DNA from: Alistipes sp.
GTDB taxonomy: Bacteria; Bacteroidota; Bacteroidia; Bacteroidales; Rikenellaceae
Assembly: GCA_017536555.1 (NCBI GenBank)
Contig: JAFXHE010000001.1
Location: 1 to 64,000 of the forward strand
Length of the DNA stretch: 64,000 nucleotides
Direction: 5' to 3'
Every line of letters begins with the position of its first letter. The first letter of the stretch is position 1. This document shows positions 43,189 to 49,744 of the stretch, piece after piece. The notes below the pieces were generated by a model. That model was not told the origin of the DNA. It worked only from the letters and a program-made list of their open reading frames with translations, and did not search any database. The translations under genes and the position numbers were made by a program.

Positions 43189-43212
43189 GTTTAGAAATTT
43201 TTGCTACCTTTG
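43181..43212 (+). promoter_or_regulatory. Vegetative-type promoter for the avd-TR-RT transcript
   Basis: TTG at 43181-43183, 21 bp, TACCTTTG at 43205-43212; ATG at 43230. It matches the host consensus and lacks the GTCCTTTT box of the phage late promoters. Confidence 0.7.
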
Positions 43213-43229
43213 TGGCAAATTCCTAAACA

Positions 43230-43622
43230 ATGGCAGTTGCACAAAAGTTAGATGTGTACCGCGATATGTACTCGTTGCTGATGACAATCGAGGACTTGCG
43301 CGTACACTTTCCAAAGATGTATAAATACGACTTCGGCAACGAACTCTTTATGACTGGAGTCGCTTGCTGTGAGTTGATACAATCAGCAAATATGACACGA
43401 GGTTTGGAGCGATTCAAACTTCTTCAACAGTTCATTGTTAAATTCGGTACGCTGAAATTGCTTCTACGGATATGTAAAGACAGGCGTATAATCAGTATTG
43501 ACGATAATGCCAATGTTATCTTACTACTGGAGAACATAGGTCGTCAAGCAACTGGTTGGAAAAATGCTACGCTGGCAACACTGCCAGATAGCGTTAAGAA
43601 GACCTTAAATCCAGAGCCATAA
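43230..43622 (+). CDS. avd: DGR accessory variability determinant (Avd-like)
   Basis: 130 aa, all-helical and basic, with the segment FPKMYKYDFGNELFMTGVAC. Size and pattern match the four-helix-bundle Avd/S23-like family that forms a pentamer, binds the DGR reverse transcriptase and template RNA, and is needed for mutagenic retrohoming. It lies directly upstream of the TR and RT, the standard cassette order, with an 8-bp gap. Confidence 0.82.
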   Translation: MAVAQKLDVYRDMYSLLMTIEDLRVHFPKMYKYDFGNELFMTGVACCELIQSANMTRGLERFKLLQQFIVKFGTLKLLLRICKDRRIISIDDNANVILLLENIGRQATGWKNATLATLPDSVKKTLNPEP

Positions 43623-43630
43623 TCGTTACG

Positions 43631-45052
43631 ATGGTTATGGGAGAGAAACTCGACTTTTCGATTGGGTCGCCCACCGACGAGCAGTCGGTTAAGACCAAGA
43701 CAGTGGCGACAGCCTCCTGGAACATCAACTTCAACAATGGTAACGCCAACAACAACAACCGTAACAACAATAACTTGGTGGTGCCCGTTGTAGCAATTGG
43801 GGAGAGAGTCTATGACATTCCATTTGTGGAGGTGCTGAAAGCGTATGCTGATTGCATCAAACACAAGAAGTCAAAAGGTCAGTGTATCGAATTTTCGATG
43901 AACGCAGAGGAAGAACTCGTGCAACTTCATCGAGAACTCTGCGATGGCACCTACCAGCCAGCGCAGAGTTATTGTTTTATAGTCGATAGACCAGTTAAGC
44001 GAGAAATAATAGCCTCTGCTTTTAGAGATCGCATTGTGCATCATTTCTTGAAAATGCGACTAAATCCCCTATATGAAGCCTGGTACCACGAATGCGGCAA
44101 TGTGTCAAAAAACTGCCGAAAAGGCGAAGGACCAGACTCTGCAGCCAATGAATTAGAGCGTATGATATACGAGGAAAGCAATGCCTATACGAGGGATTGC
44201 TGGGTACTCTCGTTCGATATTCATAGCTATTTTATGAGTATCGACAAATCTATCCTATGGGAGATGATGGAGCAATTTATTCGCGACAAATATGAGGGAG
44301 AAGATATTGACCTCGTATTGTGGCTTGCTCGTATTACTGCGTTCCATTGTCCACAGAAGAATTGTCGTCGTATGTCCCCATTATCAGCGTGGGAGGGTCT
44401 GCCTCCAAGCAAAAGCTTACGCTACAATGATCCGAACATAGGTATCGCTCCGGGCAACCTTTCATCACAAGATGAAGCCAACTTTTATCTTACCCCCCTC
44501 GACTATTTTATCGTAAAGATTAAAAAGTTTGAGAAGTATGTGCGGTTTATGGATGATGGGAAGATTGTCAGCAACAATCTGGAATCTTTGAGGGGGTTGC
44601 AGGGGGAGATTGACGAGTTCTTGAAAGAACAGCTCCGAGTGCAGCTGCATCCAAAGAAGTGTCATATCACTCATTATTCAAAGGGGATTAAGTTTGTTGG
44701 CAGGATATTGAAACCTGGAAGAAAATACATATCCAATCGCATTTTGGGACATTTCTACGACACAATACATCACTACAATCAGATAGCAGAAAATGGAGAT
44801 GCCGAAAAGTTTGTGGACAAGTTTGCAGCATCCATCAATAGCTATTGGGGAATGATGGTCCACACAAACAGTTATAGTCGTCGAATGAAAACAGCAAAGA
44901 TGATATCCCCGATATGGTTCAAGTATATTTACATTACAGCGTGCTGTACAAAGGTTGTCATACGCAACCGCTACAAGCCCAAGAACCGAGCAAAGCGAAT
45001 AGTAAAGAGTAAATCTTATGCAGAATTTTTAACGCCTGAAATGTTCCAATAA
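43631..45052 (+). CDS. DGR reverse transcriptase (reading frame includes the TR)
   Basis: 473 aa as drawn. RT motifs: VLSFDIHSYFMSID (motif A aspartate, ~196), GIAPGNLSSQDEANF (the DGR-type GxxxSQ motif, ~270) and FMDDGKIV (catalytic motif C, FMDD at 306-309, in place of YxDD). Conserved length for a DGR RT is about 300-400 aa; the first ~55 residues are encoded by the TR (asparagine-rich, SWNINFNNGNANNNN) and its upstream flank. An ATG start coupled to avd (8 bp after its stop) makes translation through the TR plausible. A later start near residue 45-60 (GTG/TTG at the TR end) is the alternative. It copies TR RNA with adenine errors into VR. Confidence 0.9.
   Translation: MVMGEKLDFSIGSPTDEQSVKTKTVATASWNINFNNGNANNNNRNNNNLVVPVVAIGERVYDIPFVEVLKAYADCIKHKKSKGQCIEFSMNAEEELVQLHRELCDGTYQPAQSYCFIVDRPVKREIIASAFRDRIVHHFLKMRLNPLYEAWYHECGNVSKNCRKGEGPDSAANELERMIYEESNAYTRDCWVLSFDIHSYFMSIDKSILWEMMEQFIRDKYEGEDIDLVLWLARITAFHCPQKNCRRMSPLSAWEGLPPSKSLRYNDPNIGIAPGNLSSQDEANFYLTPLDYFIVKIKKFEKYVRFMDDGKIVSNNLESLRGLQGEIDEFLKEQLRVQLHPKKCHITHYSKGIKFVGRILKPGRKYISNRILGHFYDTIHHYNQIAENGDAEKFVDKFAASINSYWGMMVHTNSYSRRMKTAKMISPIWFKYIYITACCTKVVIRNRYKPKNRAKRIVKSKSYAEFLTPEMFQ
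43715..43797 (+). repeat. DGR template repeat (TR)
   Basis: 83 bp containing thirteen AAC/AAT codons in the VR reading frame. It is also open in the frame of the RT gene, which is the same codon frame. Adenine content 30 of 83. It differs from VR only at adenines. Confidence 0.95.
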
Positions 45053-45054
45053 GT

Positions 45055-45089
45055 GTCCTTTTGTAGCCGTCAATCGACGGCTACTTTTG
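45055..45089 (+). promoter_or_regulatory. Phage late-type promoter 4, with hairpin in its spacer
   Basis: GTCCTTTT at 45055-45062, 19 bp, TACTTTTG at 45082-45089. The spacer is the perfect hairpin TAGCCGTC-AATC-GACGGCTA and, with the following T-rich box, can terminate the RT transcript. The ATG of the lysis-region gene is only 4 bp past the -7 box. Confidence 0.75.
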
Positions 45090-45093
45090 CACT

Positions 45094-45720
45094 ATGGAAC
45101 AGGTATTAAAAGAATTTGCACCCTACATTTCGCCAATCATCACAGCGATAGGCGTAATATTGATTGCGTGGTGGAAGCACGACCAGCCACGCCAAGAGGC
45201 TCGTATCAAGTTGGAACTTCAAAAGAAAGAAGCAGAGTTGCAAGAGAAGAGCAAACGACGCAATCAATATGTATCTCAAATCTACGGACTTTTATGGCAA
45301 CTGCTACACGACCTCAAGGCAGATCGTGTGTATATAGTGCAGCCCCACCCTTTGACACATAGAGAGTATTTATCTATCTCACTGGAGGTCGATAGGACAG
45401 GTGCATCAGGGATGAAATCTCGCATCCAAAACCTCCCGATGGAAGATGTTGCAAAGTTCTCTTCTGAATTATCGTCAAGAGATTTCTTATACTATAAAGA
45501 TGTTGCGAACAATGTTCGTGACAAAAGAGCAAGGGCATTACTACTCAATGCTGGTTCGATGTCCGCTATCATACGGAAACTTGCGACAGAGGATGATGGT
45601 TGGGTGGGCAACATTTTTTGCGAGTTCAATCATATAACAGAAACATCACCTGACTATGCAAGGGGACGACTCGAGGCAGTTGCAGAACAAATCCAATACA
45701 TATTACCTCCTATTCAATAA
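45094..45720 (+). CDS. Membrane-anchored coiled-coil protein with GAF-like domain (lysis region)
   Basis: 208 aa. One membrane segment (YISPIITAIGVILIAWW, ~12-28), a charged coiled coil (~32-58), then a domain with LKADRVYIVQPHPLTHREYL that recalls a GAF fold (~65-200). It precedes the amidase, where a holin would be expected, but one membrane helix plus a large cytoplasmic domain is unlike typical holins. The mRNA is probably leaderless. It could control or assist lysis. Confidence 0.6.
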   Translation: MEQVLKEFAPYISPIITAIGVILIAWWKHDQPRQEARIKLELQKKEAELQEKSKRRNQYVSQIYGLLWQLLHDLKADRVYIVQPHPLTHREYLSISLEVDRTGASGMKSRIQNLPMEDVAKFSSELSSRDFLYYKDVANNVRDKRARALLLNAGSMSAIIRKLATEDDGWVGNIFCEFNHITETSPDYARGRLEAVAEQIQYILPPIQ

Positions 45721-45723
45721 ATT

Positions 45724-46347
45724 ATGAGCAGATTACGAATACTTCTCGACAATGGGCACGGAAATAACACCCCTGGTAAGCGTAGCCCAGAGTGGGCTGA
45801 TGGCTCTCAACTCCTCGAATATGAGTGCAACAGAGATACGGTGCGCAGAGTGGCTCTTAAACTTGACCGAGAGGGCATTCCGTACCACATTATCACTCCC
45901 GAGGAGTTTGATGTACCACTTGCTACGAGAGCCAACAGAGTGAACGCATTGTGTCATAAGTACGGTAGAAATAATTTGTTGCTCCTCTCCGTACACTCCA
46001 ACGCAAGCAAAAATCACAATGCCTCGGGTATAGAGGTTTACACGAGTAAGGGTGTAACGGAGTCTGATGAGTATGCGGAGATTTTCTATGAGCAATCTTT
46101 GGAGCAATGCCCAGATGCTCGAAAGCGTTGCGATATGAGCGATGGCGACCACGACAAGGAAGAGGCTTTTTATATGCTCCGCAAAACATTGTGCCCTGCT
46201 GTACTCATAGAGAGTTACTTCTTCGATTATGAGCCAGATTGTCGTATCCTGATGAGCGAGGAGGGCAGAGAGCAAATTGCAGAATGGTACTTCGAGTCCA
46301 TAAAGAAATGTATAGAATTGTATAACCAAAAACATCAAAACAAATGA
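45724..46347 (+). CDS. N-acetylmuramoyl-L-alanine amidase (endolysin)
   Basis: 207 aa, Amidase_3 fold: RILLDNGHGNNTPGKRSP (first zinc histidine), a zinc glutamate around LEYECNRD, LLSVHSNASKNHNASGIEVY (second histidine), and VLIESYFFDYEPD (catalytic glutamate). It cleaves the bond between muramic acid and the peptide stem of peptidoglycan for host lysis. No signal peptide, so export needs a holin or similar. It overlaps the Rz-like gene by 4 bp (ATGA). Confidence 0.88.
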   Translation: MSRLRILLDNGHGNNTPGKRSPEWADGSQLLEYECNRDTVRRVALKLDREGIPYHIITPEEFDVPLATRANRVNALCHKYGRNNLLLLSVHSNASKNHNASGIEVYTSKGVTESDEYAEIFYEQSLEQCPDARKRCDMSDGDHDKEEAFYMLRKTLCPAVLIESYFFDYEPDCRILMSEEGREQIAEWYFESIKKCIELYNQKHQNK

Positions 46348-46982
46348 AAACACTAATTTTACGACTGCTCAAATCGGTGCAGTTTTGGCTCATTGTAGCC
46401 CTTGTAATCTCAATCGGTATCATCGCCCTACTCTCGCATCAAAACAGCGAGAAACGAGAGGAAATTGACCGTTTGGAGAGTAATCAAACATCGCTGTTGG
46501 CTGATGTCGAGTATTACACCGCAGAGAACGGGCAGCTGGTAGCATCTATCAACGCCCTATCTCTGCGTAAAGCGGAGTTGGAAAATCTTATGCCGCAGTA
46601 TGAACGAGAAATCAAAAATCTACGGTTGAAGGTGTCCGACCTCGAAAGTATGGCTCATATTAGCACGGAAACAAAAATTGAAGTAACCGCACCCATAATC
46701 GAGGAACCCATAAAGATAGACAGTATTACTACACCATCAAAACCTATAATTTTTGAGCGAGCATTCCATTTTACTGATGAGTGGGTTACACTTGACGGAG
46801 TAGTAAAAGAGGACACCGTAGATGTCGATATTAAGGTTGTCGATAGTTTGACCATAGTAGCATATCGTAAGCCAAAGAAATGCCTATTTAAGCGTAAAGG
46901 CAAGATTGTCCGTTACGATGTGGTGAGTGCAAATCCTCACACCAGAGTTAATGATATCCAATATATTGAGTTAATGGAATAA
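46344..46982 (+). CDS. Rz-like membrane coiled-coil protein (spanin candidate)
   Basis: 212 aa. N-terminal membrane anchor (FWLIVALVISIGIIALL), then a periplasmic coiled coil to about residue 110 (RLESNQTSLLADVEYYTAEN), then a beta-like C-terminal domain with WVTLDGVVKEDTVDVDIKVV. Position after the amidase suggests an inner-membrane spanin of Rz type, though the C-terminal domain is longer than usual. Last gene of the lytic transcripts: a strong hairpin follows. Confidence 0.65.
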   Translation: MKTLILRLLKSVQFWLIVALVISIGIIALLSHQNSEKREEIDRLESNQTSLLADVEYYTAENGQLVASINALSLRKAELENLMPQYEREIKNLRLKVSDLESMAHISTETKIEVTAPIIEEPIKIDSITTPSKPIIFERAFHFTDEWVTLDGVVKEDTVDVDIKVVDSLTIVAYRKPKKCLFKRKGKIVRYDVVSANPHTRVNDIQYIELME

Positions 46983-46986
46983 TAAA

Positions 46987-47011
46987 GCCCCGACGGAAAT
47001 CCCGTCGGGGC
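46987..47011. terminator. Terminator between the lysis genes and HicAB
   Basis: GCCCCGACGG / CCGTCGGGGC, a perfect 10-bp GC stem with a 5-base loop. No long T-run follows on the plus strand. It separates convergent transcripts. Confidence 0.7.
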
Positions 47012-47044
47012 GCACTCTTTGAAGAAAAAGCTGTCAAACAATAA

Positions 47045-47449
47045 CTACAAAGAGAGTAATGATAGTTGGGCTACAATTGCTCTAATACCCTCTCGCATCC
47101 TTTCCATTTGGCGAGGACGAGGAACGCTTACCCCAGTAGAATAATGACCCAGCTGACGCTCATTTATCCCTGAAGCCTTTGATAGAGCAGAACGAGATAC
47201 CAAAGACTCTGCACAATGAATTAGAGCCCTGCCCGACAACTCAAATTCCAACTCATATTCTCCTTGAAAATCAGCAGGGATAGTATCTCCTTCCTCACGC
47301 ATCCAGTCGAGGTGTAAGCGTAAAGACTCTGCCATATTAGCTTTTACCTCTTCAAGTGTTTTACCCGTAACAACACAGGCGATATCCTCATTGGCTGGTG
47401 CTGCGCCATAGTTGTCATCCCAATCAACATTGATTTTAACCTTTGCCAT
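47045..47449 (-). CDS. hicB: HicB-family antitoxin
   Basis: 134 aa. Residues ~1-60 are the HicB partial RNase H-like domain, with the pattern ANEDIACVVTGKTLEEVKAN and an ESLRLHLDWM helix. The C-terminal ~60 residues are a helix-turn-helix (VSRSALSKASGINERQLGHY), as expected for an antitoxin that represses its own operon. It follows hicA on the minus strand with a 30-bp gap. Likely helps stabilise the prophage. Confidence 0.85.
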   Translation of the reverse strand: MAKVKINVDWDDNYGAAPANEDIACVVTGKTLEEVKANMAESLRLHLDWMREEGDTIPADFQGEYELEFELSGRALIHCAESLVSRSALSKASGINERQLGHYSTGVSVPRPRQMERMREGIRAIVAQLSLLSL

Positions 47450-47479
47450 ATCTTTTTACTTTTTTTATGCAGGGTGGTG

Positions 47480-47674
47480 TTATTTCCACCCTGCTTGTTT
47501 CCAAATGCTATTTAACAAAAACTGGTCTAAAACATCGCTTAATTTACCTCTTACGGTAACCTTCCCCGATTTATTCGGATTCTTGAATTGGCGATGATCT
47601 CCAACCGTGTTGTGTAGATACCACCCATCGGCTTCTAACAACTTGATGATTTCTCTTACTTTGTATCGTTTCAT
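47480..47674 (-). CDS. hicA: HicA-family mRNA interferase toxin
   Basis: 64 aa, a double-stranded-RNA-binding-fold toxin: KVREIIKLLEADGWYLHNTV, then GDHRQFKNP with the catalytic histidine in the usual GxHxxF context, and KVTVRGKLSDVL. HicA degrades mRNA when free of HicB. Promoter at 47703-47733. The pair sits between the lysis genes and the integrase, so it is expressed from the lysogen. Confidence 0.85.
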   Translation of the reverse strand: MKRYKVREIIKLLEADGWYLHNTVGDHRQFKNPNKSGKVTVRGKLSDVLDQFLLNSIWKQAGWK

Positions 47675-47702
47675 TTCTACTATTTGTTATTGTTTGACAC
47701 TG

Positions 47703-47733
47703 CAAAGATAGTAAAAATACTACGATTTACAAA
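47703..47733 (-). promoter_or_regulatory. hicAB promoter
   Basis: Minus strand: TTTG at 47730-47733, 19 bp, TATCTTTG at 47703-47710. The spacer starts with palindrome TAGTA-AAAA-TACTA, a candidate HicB operator. Confidence 0.75.
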
Positions 47734-47826
47734 TAAAATCATACTTTTTTTACTACTATTGCAAAATTCTTTCCAATCCTCAATGTTTTGGAAAGAATTG
47801 GAGGAGCTCTCAATCTTCCCATGTAC

Positions 47827-49008
47827 CTATAATATGCCGTTGTAGTTTAACAATAGAGGGTTGGCATCTCGTATATCCTGCGGAGTATAAACATCGGTCA
47901 TCAGCAACGACGAGTGCCGAGCCTGTTCCTTAACAGACAGAGCATCATAGCCAGCTCGTAGCATCGAGGTAATACCCGTATCTTTGAGCGAATAAAATTT
48001 GTACTCCCTCGGGAACTTCAAAGCAGGTCGTACTTTTCGACTCCAAAAATCTCGATAAGTTTTTTCGTTCACCCAATCTGGACCTGGTTTGAACCCGTGC
48101 GAGAAAATGTAGTAATCGTTTGGATAGTTGAAATAACCGAGTTCCAGCATCAGTTGAATGATCTTCGCAGGCATTGTAACCGTAGCCGACTTTTTATTTT
48201 TCGATACGATATCTGAAACAAAGATTGTCTGTTTCGCCACACATATATCGCTCAAACGGAGTTTCGCCATCTCACGAGGACGAATAAGCATATAATGCAA
48301 GAAATAACATACAAGCAGATAGTTCTTATTGTTCTCAACCAACCAATCGTGCAGACGCTGCATATCTGCAGGAGCGATAACCTTACGCTCTTTAATAAGA
48401 AGAGCTTTACCTATACTCTCGAGTCCATCTGTTGGTTTCTCCTTCAAGTACAGGTGCTGCACCAGGAAAGAACTGAAGGTGCGGAGCCACGCCAGATAAT
48501 TGTTACGAGTTCTCGGGGAACTTTGCCTATCTATATATATGTAGTCCAGAAATCGAACACAAAACTCTCTATCGAATTGATATATGTAACGGATAGGCAC
48601 CTTCTGATTGCTATTCCAATCCTCGAGTATTCGAGCGAAACAGATACAATCGTGATGGGTGGACATACGATGTACACCATCATTCAGGAGTTTAGTTACA
48701 TAGTTGCGATAATGCTGAAGAGCATCAGCAAAGAGTTTGTATGTGCGTTCCGCTTCAGCCTCCACCCACGGATTCCAACCTCCCTCGAGCTTCATCGATA
48801 GACGATGGCAGAGCTGTGCAGCATAGCGTTTCTTTTCCTTGTCAGTCCCTACGGAGTTTATCTTGATACGCTTTCGGCGCATTATACCCAGAGCTGGGTC
48901 GTATGCGTTGAAAGAGATATACCAACACGCTCCAGTATGTAATCTCGGATAGGTAAACGAGAGAATTGCATTTAGCGTAGAGTTACGCGCGTTTTTTACA
49001 GGCAACAT
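47827..49008 (-). CDS. int: Tyrosine-recombinase integrase
   Basis: 393 aa. N-terminal arm-binding and SAM-like core-binding regions (residues ~1-220), then a catalytic domain with LIRPREMAKL (first arginine, ~245), a beta-hairpin lysine (SKNKKSATVT), ARHSSLLMTDVYT (histidine ~365 and nucleophile tyrosine ~373). Box II reads YSLKDTGITSML instead of the usual HxLRHTFAT, as is common in Bacteroidetes phage integrases. It lies 128 bp from attR and is transcribed away from the tRNA, the usual integrase arrangement. Confidence 0.9.
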   Translation of the reverse strand: MLPVKNARNSTLNAILSFTYPRLHTGACWYISFNAYDPALGIMRRKRIKINSVGTDKEKKRYAAQLCHRLSMKLEGGWNPWVEAEAERTYKLFADALQHYRNYVTKLLNDGVHRMSTHHDCICFARILEDWNSNQKVPIRYIYQFDREFCVRFLDYIYIDRQSSPRTRNNYLAWLRTFSSFLVQHLYLKEKPTDGLESIGKALLIKERKVIAPADMQRLHDWLVENNKNYLLVCYFLHYMLIRPREMAKLRLSDICVAKQTIFVSDIVSKNKKSATVTMPAKIIQLMLELGYFNYPNDYYIFSHGFKPGPDWVNEKTYRDFWSRKVRPALKFPREYKFYSLKDTGITSMLRAGYDALSVKEQARHSSLLMTDVYTPQDIRDANPLLLNYNGIL

Positions 49009-49091
49009 TTTTTTTACATTTTCGCCGAAGCAAAAATGTATATTCCTGAAAATATAGGGTTGTCCCCTTTTTGTCCCGTCGTTTTTACGGG

Positions 49092-49133
49092 AAAGACCGC
49101 AATCAACTGATTTTCAGTATGATTACGGTCTTT
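49092..49133. terminator. Imperfect inverted repeat next to attR, replacing the tRNA terminator
   Basis: AAAGACCGCAATCA (49092-49105) pairs with TGATTACGGTCTTT (49120-49133) at 13 of 14 positions. It lies 3 bp from the attachment core, in the place where the tRNA terminator stood before integration. It may terminate the tRNA transcript, or be an integrase/attP arm site. Confidence 0.55.
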
Positions 49134-49135
49134 TA

Positions 49136-49150
49136 GTAGCGGGGGGAGGA
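49136..49150. other. attR: right attachment core within tRNA-fMet
   Basis: GTAGCGGGGGGAGGA, identical to 4910-4924. It covers the 3' acceptor and T-stem of tRNA-fMet, so integration leaves the tRNA complete. Confidence 0.85.
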
Positions 49151-49209
49151 CTCGAACCTCCGACCTCCGGGTTATGAGCCCGACGAGCTGCCAACTGCTC
49201 TACCCCGCG
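49137..49209 (-). tRNA. Initiator tRNA-fMet (CAT)
   Basis: 73 nt, cloverleaf with acceptor CGCGGGG / CCCCGCU, D-arm GAGC/GCTC, anticodon stem TCGGG-CTCATAA-CCCGG, and T-arm GGAGG-TTCGAGT-CCTCC. Three G-C pairs in the anticodon stem and an unpaired C1/U72 mark the initiator. CCA is not encoded. Its 3' end is the prophage attachment site. Confidence 0.95.
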
Positions 49210-49256
49210 ATGTATCGTCAAATGGTCTGTGACCGATTTATCACTGTTAGCAGGTG

Positions 49257-49288
49257 CAAAGATAAGTCAAATATTCTGTTTACGCAAA
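49257..49288 (-). promoter_or_regulatory. tRNA-fMet promoter
   Basis: Minus strand: TTTG at 49285-49288, 20 bp, TATCTTTG at 49257-49264, about 48 bp upstream of the tRNA. Fully consensus. Confidence 0.8.
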
Positions 49289-49577
49289 TATTTTTTGCTA
49301 CAACATTTAACTTTTATTACTATAAACAACACAATACGCTACTATTCAGATAATTAACACAATAAATATTTTTCAAGCCTACTCTATTCAAAAATCACAA
49401 CACATATCTCACGTGTTCTTACAATCTCAACCCTACGCCTCAAAAACCGAGCCTAATGCAGCGCAATACACCGAGTAACGTGTAAATATTACTCCACAAA
49501 AAGACGATATTTATAATGTCGTATCGGAATATTTATGCACGCATTTAAGAAAAATACGCGCGCACAATATTAATATC
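49289..49577. other. AT-rich intergenic region
   Basis: About 290 bp between the divergent tRNA promoter and the lipoprotein operon promoter. No gene or clear structure seen. Confidence 0.5.
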
Positions 49578-49608
49578 TTGTATGATTGGACAATTTTACA
49601 TATCTTTG
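49578..49608 (+). promoter_or_regulatory. Promoter of the host lipoprotein operon
   Basis: TTG at 49578-49580, 20 bp, TATCTTTG at 49601-49608. Consensus; about 135-nt leader before the ATG at 49745. Confidence 0.75.
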
Positions 49609-49744
49609 CAATATAGGAGTTTGAATAACTATTTTTTTAAATAGAACAGACAACCCTAAAAACCATATTACCATTTATCACGGCATACATCACCAAGTGT
49701 GGTGATTGAGCCTGATAAGAACTTCAAAAATAGAGAGCGAGACG

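Larger units (their letters stand above)
4910..49150. mobile_element. Prophage of siphovirus type integrated in tRNA-fMet, with a DGR
   Basis: Bounded by the 15-bp direct repeats at 4910-4924 and 49136-49150, with an integrase at the tRNA end and a divergent XRE repressor at the other end. Between them are primase/helicase, capsid protease, capsid, terminase, portal, tape measure, baseplate, tail protein, amidase and a diversity-generating retroelement. All key modules are open and uninterrupted, so it looks potentially functional. No excisionase or classical holin was recognised. Confidence 0.93.

Noticed and set aside
45055-45090. Hairpin as a simple terminator of the RT gene only
   Set aside because: The same segment fits the late promoter at the exact spacing of three other sites, so a purely terminating role is unlikely.
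4910-49150. Mu-like (transposable) prophage with a DGR, like the Hankyphage of Bacteroides
   Set aside because: No Mu-type transposase genes were seen; there is a tyrosine integrase and a tRNA attachment site with a 15-bp core.
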